The translations under genes were made by a program, and so were the position numbers. DNA of 64,000 nt from Heliocidaris tuberculata. Its lineage: Eukaryota > Echinodermata > Echinoidea > Camarodonta > Echinometridae. Below are positions 1-10,164 of the stretch, piece after piece. Position 1 is the stretch's first letter. Every line of letters begins with the position of its first letter. A model generated the notes under the pieces. The model saw only the letters and a list, made by a program, of their open reading frames with translations. It did no database searches and was not told the origin of the DNA. Location: NCBI GenBank assembly GCA_025618425.1, contig CM046844.1:11210058-11274057 (forward strand). Direction: 5' to 3'.

Positions 1-687
1 TAGAAATGTGCGAACATTACAATGGCGTATTACGTAATCCGAACCTGATTTCTATGGGCAGTACAGTAGGCCTTTGCAATTGCCCTTGAGTTTATTTTTC
101 GAAAGTAGTTTTTATGGTGTTTCTTGTAGCCTATCATTTTTCATTTATTTATTTATGTATTTATTGGCAACTTGGTCAATAACGACCAGTAGCATTTTTC
201 CTGATTCATGTCAGATTTACTTCTGCCCATGCAGTTTGAATGAAATTGGTGGTTAACCTAATATATATAGAATGGTCTCCATTCCATTTGAATGCACTCA
301 CACATTATAAAAGTAACTCCTGAACATCATTCATATAGCAAACATCGACAAAGACGGAAACTGTCTAGAAGCAACTGGGAAAGTTTGATTATGTAGTACA
401 TAGTACTTTGAGGTTTTAGAATCATCACAATGATAGGAAATTGACTCAGTCTTGCTAAAGGGCACATGCACTCAACACAGAAATGGGTACATGGGACTGC
501 ATTATGTGGCAGGAATGTTTGGTCCAAACACTTCATACTTCGAATATGAGGGCATATGAAGAGCAATCCTTTTCATGTCCAGTTTGTTTTCTACTGTATG
601 TTATTCTTCCAACTGACATAGATAAGAATGAGAAAGCTCACAAAATATTGGTCATCCTTCCCAGAACTCAACCTTCTCTTTAAACAG
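1..687. other. AT-rich non-coding flank
   Basis: No convincing exon is visible. The frame used at 688 stays open back to about 628, but the CAG at 685-687 is a better 3' splice site. Any upstream exons of the membrane-protein gene probably lie outside the window or are too short to recognise. Confidence 0.4.
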
Positions 688-2393
688 ACAAGCATGGTCA
701 TCCTCGTTCTCGACGACGGTATCAACATCAATGGCTTTGAGAAGATCGTCCTTAGTCTTGGACTGCCATTAGGACTCATGTGGAACATCCTTGGTTTCCT
801 TGCAGTGAGTATGGAATAGACAACCTCCAGTGCAGTGGTGATACGACACCTGCTCCGGCGACTATCGCTCGGCGATAATTATAACACTAACCCTCACCCT
901 ACATCTTAAACGAAATTAAAACCGGAGGAATTGTCGCCGGAGCAGATGTCTGAGAACCCCTTTCAGTATAGTAGTGTATGCCGGAGGGGGGGGGGGGGGG
1001 CAAAACCTCCGCATGATGTACAATTTATATCGCCATACGTTTTCTGATTGGATTTGGGTTTCGTGTAAACAGTGGCGAAGCGGGGGGGGGGGGGGGGGGG
1101 GGGGGTCCAGCCACGTAGGGGACACTGGTGAAATGGGAGATGGGCGCTTGTCTTACTAGGGGGATGAACTGCGAGAGAACATGGCCAAACATTATTAACT
1201 ACTGCTAGGTCGAACAAACATCGGACAAACCCTCGGGTTGTTATAAACAATTTCAATATGATATATTTGGAAAGGGAATTGTTCAATCACGCGCACATCA
1301 TAATTATGTCAATTTCTATCTCTTAAATAAACAGAGAGAATAAACTTTCACTCTATTTTCTCTCCCCCGAGAGTCACGGCAGTGAATATCGAATGCTCTC
1401 TGAAAATAAGAGAGTGAATTTTTATTTATGTTTTCCCTCCCCCGGCAGTGAAGAAAATTTTTGTGTAGATACATTTGATATTTCATCTTCTTTTCTTCAT
1501 TTGTAGTTACGATTTGAAAACAGAATACTGGTGGTGCTGTTCTTAGCGACTGGCTGGATCCTACCCGCCTTCATCACTTACAAGTTCATTGACGTAAGCA
1601 AACCATTCCATGATTATATTTTAAGTGTTTAAGGCCGGTTTCACACTGGGCGTCATTCGCGTCTGACTGGTACCGTAAGGTCTTTTGAGCGTCATGTAAG
1701 AGTGAAATCGTTTAAAAGGTGATTGGAAAATGAGCAATGCAAACAGTACTTTTAATAAATGGTGTATGAGTTAATTGCCTTCAGACTCGATGTCGCCTCG
1801 TTTGAGCCTATTGCATTTATTTCTTCAAGTTTAGATTTCTGTACAACTCATACGGTTGAAAATTCACTTTGAAAATGTGAAATTCTTTGAATTGTTCCCT
1901 AAAACTTTTAACATTCTTTGTTCTCTTTGGTATTCTTTTAGTTATCTATGAGATGGGAGCAGTGGCCGACCAAAGCTGATAAACTACTACCAACCTGTAT
2001 CATTGTCTGTGGCATTCTCGGTCTCATCATTCGTGTCTTCCTAGTCGTAGTCTGCGTACATCTTACCATGAACTTCGGTCATGGACTCGGCGAGAAAGGT
2101 ACGTCTGGGCCCTCTTGCGTAAAAAATTTGCGATTAAACGCAACTAAAAAAAAATTAAACGCAAGTCCCAAATACGCGATCCTGATTGGTTGAAAGTCAC
2201 GTTGCCTTTATTTTTTATTATTATTTTTTTTTTTTTAATTGCGTTTAATCGCAACTTTTCATGCAAGAGGGCCCTGGCCTCTTCTTTCATTCCAAAAATA
2301 GTTACTTAAGATCATGTTCATCTTGCAACGGAGACGAATGGAAAAGCAAATATTGCTTGTAGCTATGAAGTAAAGTCTCCCGACACCCCCTGT

Positions 2394-2436
<43 letters not shown>

Positions 2437-2613
2437 GTATATACATATGTACATATTTCTTTCTCAGTAGCTATTCACCCCTCCCCTTCTCTCTCTATTC
2501 ATCGATCTTTAAGTGGGGTTTTGTGGAAGGGGGGTGGGGGGTGGGGGAAGTGCCCATGTGGCATGTGACTCTGTTTTAATTCAAGAGTGAAGAGGATTTG
2601 CTGCACCGCGATA

Positions 2614-2647
<34 letters not shown>

Positions 2648-2950
2648 CAAATCCTATCTCTGCAACTATAAAAGAAAATGCACATAGTTTTTTTTTTTTA
2701 CAGAACTAATTCATGTCCTATTTTACCCCTCTTTATCTCGCGTTTATTTCGGATAGTGTATGGTGCCAGGAAGCGAACCGACACGACGGATAACCTCACG
2801 CAACCACCGGTTCAGAGACGGTCGCGTTCCCGGTTGCTGCCTAGCCGGCCTTTCAGCTGGCCTCAGTTCTCCATCAGTAGCAGCAGACAGCAACCCCAAC
2901 CTTTCCCGCTGGACAGACTGGCCGAAAGATCCCTCAGCGGGGTTGGCTGA
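688..2950 (+). CDS. Multi-pass membrane protein, C-terminal four exons (5' end uncertain)
   Basis: Four exons join in one frame: 688-804 (phase 0, donor GTGAGT), 1507-1593 (phase 0, donor GTAAGC), 1942-2098 (ends phase 1, donor GTACGT) and 2757-2950 ending in TGA. Each acceptor ends in AG. The first three exons each carry a hydrophobic segment: around GFEKIVLSLGLPLGLMW, then ILVVLFLATGWILPAFI, then LLPTCIIVCGILGLIIRVF. The last exon encodes a hydrophilic tail rich in Arg, Ser, Gln and Pro (VQRRSRSRLLPSR), probably cytosolic. An ATG at 694 could be the start, giving about 151 residues; phase-0 entry at 688 equally allows upstream exons outside the window. I considered TMEM272-like proteins because of the third segment, but the order of segments does not fit well, so no name is given. 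A palindromic element begins only nine bases after the third exon. The function is unknown. Confidence 0.6.
845..950. mobile_element. Palindromic MITE-like element in intron 1
   Basis: The ends are inverted repeats: GACACCTGCTCCGGCGAC at the left and GTCGCCGGAGCAGATGTC at the right, one base apart from perfect complementarity, around an AT-rich centre of about 70 bp. There is no coding capacity. It lies within the first visible intron of the membrane-protein gene. Confidence 0.6.
986..1105. repeat. Paired poly-G tracts with CAGTGGCGAAGC
   Basis: Runs of 15 G (986-1000) and 24 G (1082-1105) lie 81 bp apart. The second is preceded by CAGTGGCGAAGC, which resembles the hAT-like terminus at 4530. 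No matching right end was found, so this may be a partial element. The proline/glycine-rich frames here come from the homopolymers. Confidence 0.6.
2107..2274. mobile_element. GGGCCC palindromic MITE, copy 1
   Basis: The inverted ends begin GGGCCCTCTTGCGTAAAA and end in TTTTCATGCAAGAGGGCCC, followed inward by a second complementary block (TTGCGATTAAACGCAA). The core contains CCTGATTGGTTGAAA. Copy 2 at 5600 has the same parts in the opposite orientation. It starts just after the splice donor of exon 1942-2098. Confidence 0.8.
2394..2436. repeat. CT microsatellite
   Basis: An imperfect (CT)n run interrupted by TTT lies inside the last intron of the membrane-protein gene. A (TA)n run near 2610 and poly-T near 2631-2648 follow in the same intron. 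Confidence 0.85.
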
Positions 2951-3548
2951 TATTAGAAATCGACTAGTATTCAATAATTTTTTTTTTAATATCTGCAAAA
3001 TGGGTTATCCGTTGATTTACATACTACATCCGTGGATACCTGATGATCTGTTTGTTTTTGTTTTGTTTTGTTTTGTTTTTCTCCAATGACTATAATGTAT
3101 CACTGATGGATATTTTGTTATAATATCCAATGACATGTGCACATTTTGAACAATTTTGATATGGACACATAAATGTACGTGTGCATGATGTCAGTTTTTA
3201 CAAGAAAGCATACAAACTATCAGAGATGGACTAACGGTTTGTATACAGTGAGTATAACGTCAAAAGAAAGCAAGGGGTGGCATGTATTAACATTAATTTT
3301 TTTCCCAGGAACGTGATTTGAGGAATTCCATTTTTTAAAATTTTTTTATTTGTTCGGACAAGTTCGTCTTTTCTTTTCCAGCCGGCCCTCCCAGGTTCCG
3401 AAAGTGAGGGCTGCTGGGCATTTTTAAATTATTGTTTTTCCTTTTTCCTCTCTTTAAATAGGGGGAGGGGCGGGAGGTTCGCCCCGCCCCCCCCCCCAAT
3501 CTTCATCTACCTGTAGTGATTTATGAATTTATCGAAGTATGCCTATCT

Positions 3549-3670
3549 GGGCCCTGTTTCATAAAACATCAATAACAACTGCCCCATTTCTATGACAAAT
3601 TTGCTCTCAGCCAATCAGATTCGAGGATTTCAGTAACTTATAACAATTATTGTTTGATGAAACAGGGCCC
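3549..3670. mobile_element. GGGCCCTGTTTCATAAAA palindromic MITE, copy A
   Basis: The left end is GGGCCCTGTTTCATAAAA and the right end is TTGATGAAACAGGGCCC. The interior carries CAGCCAATCAGATTCGAGG and CTTATAACAATTATTG. Other copies are at 47528-47671 and 61515-61662; this copy is the shortest. Confidence 0.8.
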
Positions 3671-4529
3671 TGGTGGTGAATATTCTACTACTAGTGTAAC
3701 GATATTTATGCACACACAGTATCCTTGCTCAAATATCCACATCAATTATATAATCCATATGACAATTTTAAAAATGGCAGCTGTTTTCAGTATGAGATTT
3801 TTCGAAAGTCTTTGCGATCATGTTTCAGCTATTTTTTGTTTTCTTTGCAAATTTTAAATTACGTAAGAAAACCACCTGAGACTTCAAGTTCGTGAGATCT
3901 TCAATTTTATTTACTGTTTTCCAAAATCAGTGATATAAAACTACAAAATACACACAGTAATAGAATATACCAAGTGTTTTACATTTGAAAATAAAATCTT
4001 GAATAATTCTTCAAACTCCATTTCTTCGTTTTAGTCATGAAGATGAATTGCTTTCCTTTTTTAAATGAAATGCGGGGGGGGGGGGGGGGGGAACACTTGA
4101 ATAAAATCATCTATTCTTTTTCGTTGTGCCAAGTTGACAACTTATTGGATGAACATGTATCCGTTTCAAAATAATAATTGTTGATCAAAGTGTTTTAGTG
4201 TCTTGAAAATAGTTTCAGAAGGAACGACCGCGATGTGTGTGAATATTCTTCCGTGATATCCAAATAATCTTGTAAATTTACTTTACTGTAAAATTTTGAA
4301 TCAACTGATGTACATTTGGGTCTTTCATCTTTTAACTTGCCCTTTAGTCTTTCTCTATGTACAATAATTTTTAAGCGTTTGTGAGATTTGTTGTCATTGT
4401 ACTAAGGTAATATTAGAAAAGAGGCATTATGTCATTGATGTGCAAAAGATAAATAAAATAATGCAATGTACATATAGCTTAGATAGGTCTCCGTTGAGTC
4501 ATTGTTTGTTTTCTCTGTACTGTCTGAAA

Positions 4530-4805
4530 CAGTGGCGTAGCTGTAAGAGGGCATGGGGGCATGTACCCCACCCCCCCCCCCCCCCGAAAGACGAAGGAAG
4601 AAGAAAAAGAAGAGAGAGGGTGAAATAAAGTGGATTGGAAGGTAACGTAAAAAGAAGATAACACGACTCCCTTCTCTACACCCGTCGCTCATTCCTTGCC
4701 CCTTTTTTTATCCAGCATTTCATCCACCTAGCAAGTCCAGTGCCCCCCCCCCCCCCCATGACACCAGTATGACACCTCTATGGCTTGACCCACACTACGC
4801 CACTG
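4530..4805. mobile_element. hAT-like MITE with 8-bp target duplication
   Basis: The left terminus CAGTGGCGTAG and right terminus CTACGCCACTG are complementary. The eight bases GTCTGAAA occur directly before the left end and directly after the right end. An 8-bp duplication with CAG...CTG termini is the known signature of hAT elements. The interior holds two poly-C runs and no transposase, so it is non-autonomous. The apparent reading frames inside are homopolymer products. Confidence 0.8.
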
Positions 4806-5374
4806 GTCTGAAAGTACTTCTCTGTAATTAACTAGCGACATAATAATAGGGGCCAACACTATGACTCGAAACGATGTGATAAAGTATTCACCCCAAACGT
4901 TCGTGATCATAACAAATTTCTCTAGTCCTATATCATATATACATATTTACAATCTGAACCATTAAGAATAATGTTCCTTTGGATTTTAATTACTTTGAGT
5001 AATGAGTATGAGAAACAAATGGGGACATTTTGACAGCAGTTCCAAGCTTACAAATATATTGAATATTAAGATTTGATAGGGTGAGAATCTGCAAGTACAT
5101 TTACTATAAGAGTGGCATATAAATCCGTAGTCACTTTGGGAGACAAAATGGAAAAGTCAGTAGGCTAGAGAATATTTCCCAGTGTCTTTTTTTTTTTCTT
5201 TCGAATACGGAATCGCCCAATAAATAATGACAAAATGGTTATTGGTTGACAAAGATATTTGACCAAAATGTTTAAGTGTACCTACCTAATCATCACAAGC
5301 TACGTGAGACTGGTTTTATCTGGCAGTTACTACTGCAAGTATTTCTTTGTATTTCTAGTGCATATATTGAGATC

Positions 5375-5560
5375 CAGTGGATCCAGCATTGTCCAGGGGA
5401 CGCAGGGGGCAAGTGCCTCCTTCCCTCCCGGCCAAACATAATATGCTTTTAATACACAAAACAGGATTATCTTGTGCCCCAATCCCACCCTCGGGCAAAA
5501 TTTGAGAACCCTTCTTTTTCATCTCTGCTCCACAATTAGAGAACGCTGGATACGCCACTG
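5375..5560. mobile_element. hAT-like MITE, decayed
   Basis: The right end, read inward on the minus strand, is CAGTGGCGTATCCAGCG. The left end reads CAGTGGATCCAGC, as if CGTA had been lost. No clear target duplication remains. It is related by termini to the element at 4530-4805. Confidence 0.5.
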
Positions 5561-5599
5561 ACTCTGGATCCCTGATCTCTACGTAGAGATTAGTGCTCT

Positions 5600-5747
5600 G
5601 GGCCTTCTTGCATAAAAAAGTTGCGATTAAACGCAACTCAAAAAATTAAACCCAACTTGATTTTCAACCAATCAGGATCGCGTATTTGGGATTTGTGTTA
5701 AATCTTTTGAGTTGCGTTTAATCGCAACTTTTTATGCGAGAGGGCCC
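5600..5747. mobile_element. GGGCCC palindromic MITE, copy 2 (inverted relative to copy 1)
   Basis: The ends are GGGCCTTCTTGCATAAAAA and TTTTTATGCGAGAGGGCCC, with TTGCGATTAAACGCAACT mirrored inside. The core reads TTTCAACCAATCAGGATCG, the reverse complement of the core in copy 1 at 2107. It lies between the membrane-protein gene and the receptor gene. Confidence 0.8.
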
Positions 5748-6177
5748 AGGATGCCTTGAATATACCTACTACCCCCCCCCTTTTTTTTTAAATATTTTTC
5801 TTCAATGACTGGATTGGTTCTGAAGTTCATGAAGAGGATAATTGGATGCAGAAGTAACATCCACGTGTCCAGACTTTAGTCAGATATTATGTATTTTTTA
5901 AACTGAATTTTGTGACAAATAAACAAAACATCCGCTATGAGCACAATGTATTTTTTAAGTAGAAGATAAGGGATTATTTTAAATACATGTATTAGCAAAA
6001 AATATGGTTGGTAACTAGGAGAATAAGTTTTCTGGTTCATTTTCCTTGCCTTGTTCCAGTTATGTGTTGACTTGGGGGTTAAGTATCTTGGAAGAAATAA
6101 GACTAGAATCGTTAAAGCTTTTTAAAACGTACTTAAAAATAACAAATTAATTTCGGTAATATCTGTACATTAAGTCA

Positions 6178-8097
6178 TTATAGTTCGTCCGCTTCATTGC
6201 CTTCAGCTATAGGGCTAAGGGGACCGTAACGCGGATCAACCCTACGTGCGGGTGTTCGGGTAAGCTCTCGTCGTCTTCTTCGTCGCTTTGGCCGCATGAA
6301 TATGACAGCGACACCGAGAGAAAGACCGATGAAGAGAACCATTAACACAACAAGAAAGGCTACCATCCAGCTACTGGATGCCTGAATGACATGCACATCA
6401 ATCTGTACAGACACATGTCCCAGAATGTTCCTGGCCTCGCATGTAAATTGCCCCTCAACTGCTAAGAATATTTCCCTGATGACGAGGGTGTCGTTTTCAC
6501 GAACGCGATACAAACCATTTTCGTGCTCGGGGATGGTTTTCCTCGACATCGTCTCCCCACTTGGGGTCGTCCATGTAATGATAGGGGGCGGTTTGCCATA
6601 CAGAGGACAGACTATCTCGAACTTGGTATCTCCTTGAGCTGCATTGTAGATATGTGGAAGACCTGTAAGTATGTATGGTTTGCAGTGAAAATCGCCGAAG
6701 GGGATGTGATCGAGATGGAGGCCGTGAAGAGCAGGCGGTTGATCACATTCGCACCTGTCAAGAGCTCCTCCGCTACTCATTAACCACCCTGAGATCCAGT
6801 CAAGTCGGCAGTCACAGACTAAGGGGTTTCCATTCAGTGACAGGTACAGGGGACCAGAAATACCGCTAAAGATATCATCTGACAAGCTTTGCATCCGATT
6901 GTTCTGTAAGCGGAGCGTTTTGATGTTGGGGGCTCCATCGAACAGACTCACATTTAAAATTTCGATGTCATTATCATTCAAATCTATCCGAGCCAATTTA
7001 GATTTATACTGGAAAGCATCGTCAGCTATTTCAACAATACTGCTATTGCTCAAGGAGATCACAACCAGTTCAGCCAGCTCTCTGAACACGCCCTCTCCAA
7101 CGCGACCGATTTCAGTGCGATTTAGATTCAAATAACCAAGCCTAGTTAGACAACTGAACGAGCCGACTTCAAGGTTCTGTAGAGGGTTTCCATCAAGTTC
7201 GAGTAGCAATAAATTTGGTGATTCGCAGAAGGTATCCTCGTCTATACTGCGCAGATTGTTCCCGGAGAGGTAAAGTTGTTTGAGGGAAGTTAGACCCTTC
7301 AATAGTTCTCTGTCGATGACAGACAAGGAGCACATATTCATGTCGAGATCGATAAGGCTTTCAAAATCTGCGAAGGCACCTGCTTCAATGGTTGTCAGTT
7401 CTGTGTTGGAATCTAATCTGAGATATTGAAGATGCAGGAGGTCTCTGGTAACATCTTTTTTGAGAACATTAAAATTATTAAAGCTGAGGTCTAATCGTAC
7501 TATATGCAGGAGACCACTAAACGTTCCGGGTGATAGGCTTTTGATGCGACTGGACTTAAGCGACAGTTCTGTCAGGTTTCCCAGACCTGAAAATGCCTCA
7601 GACTCTATGGTAAGATCCAATTGGTTGCCCTCAAAAGACAATCGTTCAAGCGAAGGCATTGAACCAAACAGCTTTCGGGGAATCACCGAAAAGAGATTGC
7701 CATCAAGATGAAGCTCTGTCAACCGGGTCAACGGCACAAAGATTCCTGGAGGCAAGACTGTAATCACATTTTTATCCAAGAAGAGCTCCCTCAAATTGGA
7801 CAACCCGATGAAAGCCCCACTCTCTATTTCATAAATTTTGTTCTGAGTTAGTACCACTTCTTCAAGATTCTTTAGGTTTGAGAAAGCATTTTCTTGGATG
7901 AGTTCAATGCTGTTCTTATCCAGATGGAGCCACCTTGTCGTTCCAGGAAGATCATTTGGTATGACAGTTTGATTAGTCCCTGCACATAAAACTATGTGGT
8001 CGCTCTCGCATTGACATCTTGGTGGACACGAAGAGACAGACACCATGAACTTCAAGAAGATGCATATCATCAATATGACTCTAAAAGGACCTTCCAT
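6178..8097 (-). CDS. LRR and Ig domain type I transmembrane receptor, 639 aa
   Basis: Intact single coding exon. Residues 1-23 form a hydrophobic signal peptide. A cysteine-rich LRR N-terminal cap follows (CPPRCQCE at 24-31). About 15-16 leucine-rich repeats of 24-25 residues run to about 430 (for example LRELFLDKNVITVLPPGIF). A C-terminal LRR cap (NPLVCDCRLDWISGWL) comes next. One I-set Ig domain carries two spaced cysteines (FEIVCPLYG and GQFTCEARN). A membrane helix (MVAFLVVLMVLFIGLSLGVA) is followed by a six-Arg stop-transfer run and a tail of about 35 residues ending in EADEL. The architecture resembles LINGO, LRRN and LRIG proteins, which act at neural or epithelial surfaces. It has more LRRs than LINGO and fewer Ig domains than LRIG, so I give no orthologue name. 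An in-register splice acceptor (TGCAG|GAGAACA) seven bases before the ATG indicates a spliced 5' leader. Ligand and function are not inferable. Confidence 0.93.
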   Translation of the reverse strand: MEGPFRVILMICIFLKFMVSVSSCPPRCQCESDHIVLCAGTNQTVIPNDLPGTTRWLHLDKNSIELIQENAFSNLKNLEEVVLTQNKIYEIESGAFIGLSNLRELFLDKNVITVLPPGIFVPLTRLTELHLDGNLFSVIPRKLFGSMPSLERLSFEGNQLDLTIESEAFSGLGNLTELSLKSSRIKSLSPGTFSGLLHIVRLDLSFNNFNVLKKDVTRDLLHLQYLRLDSNTELTTIEAGAFADFESLIDLDMNMCSLSVIDRELLKGLTSLKQLYLSGNNLRSIDEDTFCESPNLLLLELDGNPLQNLEVGSFSCLTRLGYLNLNRTEIGRVGEGVFRELAELVVISLSNSSIVEIADDAFQYKSKLARIDLNDNDIEILNVSLFDGAPNIKTLRLQNNRMQSLSDDIFSGISGPLYLSLNGNPLVCDCRLDWISGWLMSSGGALDRCECDQPPALHGLHLDHIPFGDFHCKPYILTGLPHIYNAAQGDTKFEIVCPLYGKPPPIITWTTPSGETMSRKTIPEHENGLYRVRENDTLVIREIFLAVEGQFTCEARNILGHVSVQIDVHVIQASSSWMVAFLVVLMVLFIGLSLGVAVIFMRPKRRRRRRELTRTPARRVDPRYGPLSPIAEGNEADEL

Positions 8098-8104
8098 TGT
8101 TCTC

Positions 8105-8825
8105 CTGCATTAAGAAAAAAATGAAGAGATCTGTAAAATAGAAATGTAATCATTCATGGATTCAAGATCCTTTTATCGAGGGGGCCCAGCCAACCCCCCC
8201 CCCCCCCCGCCACACACACACACACACACACACGCACACACACGCACACACACACACACACACACAAAGTTCTAACATTTTCCTCAGACACAACGCTGTT
8301 GGGTCTTTTATTAGCTCATCATCGAAAAGGGATTTCCTTTTAACCTAAAGAAAATTGACTCTTACCAAGTCGGGATCAAATGATTTTTTTTTCTATTAGA
8401 AATATATTGTTTTCGTCCACTAGAATTACCTGAAAGATGCCAGTCTTGGAAATCGTTAACCCCTCTTATTCGCCGTGTCTTTCTCTTGTAGCTCTTTACC
8501 GTTACCAAATCGCTTCAGTCATAAATGTAATATAGGAAGAAATATGAAATAAACGAAATTGAATCAATATCGTTGTACGAAATAGACAATCAGATCAATT
8601 TTTAGATAGACCTAACATGCATACAAAAGCCTTAGATAACAAAGTAATTGTTTAACTTTTGTTTGTTTTGCACAGTATCAGTAAGGCAACACCCATTGCA
8701 ACTTAAAGGCGATCTATTTCGAAGCGTCTTTCTATCATGTCTATATATTTGATTAGAGCTAGTCAAAACTTCATATTCAAGTGAAAATCAAAACACTTCT
8801 ACCAGATTACAAATAAATCACTTAC
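8105..8825 (-). other. Probable 5' UTR intron of the LRR-Ig gene
   Basis: On the minus strand a strong donor (GCAA|GTAAGT, intron side 8825-8820) and the acceptor TGCAG at 8109-8105 bracket about 720 bp just upstream of the start codon. No coding frame exists here. The intron contains the poly-C and CA tracts at 8194-8266. Splicing is inferred from the site consensus only. Confidence 0.45.
8194..8266. repeat. Poly-C then CA microsatellite
   Basis: About 15 C followed by an imperfect (CA)n run interrupted by CG. It lies in the probable leader intron of the LRR-Ig gene. Confidence 0.9.
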
Positions 8826-8950
8826 TTGCATATGGGAATGGAAGCAGTATGTTGACAAAGTAACAGATGACTGTCTATTGCCGCCCGTCCGATCTGGTCA
8901 TCGCAGTGCTCTTGATGACTAATGACTTCCTCAATTGACAACACACGTGT
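8826..8950 (-). promoter_or_regulatory. Candidate first non-coding exon/promoter side of the LRR-Ig gene
   Basis: Sequence immediately upstream of the predicted donor at 8825 is locally more GC-rich than its surroundings and would be the 5' UTR exon. A palindrome ACACGTGT (an E-box core) sits near 8944. The upstream limit and the transcription start cannot be set from sequence. Confidence 0.3.
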
Positions 8951-9213
8951 TGTGTTAAGCTGATATACGTAGGCCTAGCCAATACACTATAATCTACTTA
9001 ATTTAAAGTTTTAATAAATCAGCAATATGGACAAGGTCTGCTACCATTAATATCATAGAAATATTTGTACATTGTCTATTGTAAACAGAGAAGTGATAGC
9101 TCTAGCAGTACATCGGTATACCGTTAGGAACCGCGATATATAGCATTGGCGGTTTTTGCTATACAAAGTCTAAAGTCCGATCATCAAGCGTGCGACAAAA
9201 TCTGTTCAATGCC

Positions 9214-9449
9214 AATAGACCTGTTCACATAGTTATTCAAATTTATGGATATTTCTTTCCTGGTGACCTAGTAACGAGGTATTCCATTAACCTGTTATTA
9301 ATGAATGAACTACAATACTTGGAACCCAGTTTGCATACATTACTTGTTGCTATGTCTGACCAGCCTCTGACAAGCTTTCAGGTTGTCAAGAACAACCTTT
9401 GTTTTAAAAGTATGCATAAAATTAGAATATATTTGTGAACAGGTCTATT
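9214..9449. mobile_element. AATAGACC inverted-end element, copy 1
   Basis: The ends are complementary: AATAGACCTGTTCACA and TGTGAACAGGTCTATT. The interior contains CTTTCAGGTTGTCAAGAAC, also present inverted in the element at 24096-24322. A more diverged copy of the interior continues at 9450-9660. An 82-codon frame inside is not conserved in the other copies. Confidence 0.7.
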
Positions 9450-10140
9450 TACACAACATGACCAATGTATTCAAACAATTAAACTGTACAGATATTTCTT
9501 TCCGGGTCCCTTGCCAACGATTTTTTTTTTTAATTAACCTGTTAGTTCGATAATATTTCTATGAATAGAACCAACTCTGCATTCATTACAAAGTCATGTT
9601 ATTATGTCGTATCAGCCTTATTCAGGCTGTCCGGTCGTCAACAGTAACTATTATAAAGGGCCTATGCATTAAATACTCGTCAGAATGTGAAATATTGGCG
9701 CAAAAACGTTCAGGGGCTGCAGCAGCAGAGAGATGTAATCTGGCAGGAGTGGGGGGGGGGGGAATATTTCATTGCCAGATGGTAGTGATAGACATACATT
9801 CTCTAGATGGCCCATTCCGTGAAAATAAGGGCAAAGTGCTGCTTTTTAAAAATGTATTCTACTAGGAAGTGGTTCATACCATTTGAAAGCTTATGTACTG
9901 TTTAGAAATTTTGTGATTTTTTTTTTTCGGGACCATGCCCATGAATTTTTTTTTGGATCAAATAGAGAGTGCTAATGAAAAAGGGTTTTTTTTTAACCAG
10001 TAAAATGGAGTCAAGGTGATTTTGATTAATAAAAAATACATTGCAGTATGTTGTTAGCCCCCAGAGTATTCTGACATTAATACTTTTAGGTTTATCTGTT
10101 AGATGTGTAGTGTATTGTAAACCAGGATTATTCCATTATG
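9450..10140. other. Non-coding, diverged repeat and homopolymers
   Basis: The first 210 bases resemble the AATAGACC element next to it (ATATTTCTTTCC, TTAACCTGTTA and CATTCATTACAAAGTCATG are shared in order). The remainder is AT-rich with a G10 tract near 9751 and T/A runs. No gene is seen. Confidence 0.45.
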
Positions 10141-10164
10141 ACGTAGGGGTGCTTAAAAAGAGTT

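Noticed and set aside
963..1286. Proline-rich minus-strand frames at 916-1286
   Set aside because: They are translations of two poly-G/poly-C tracts.
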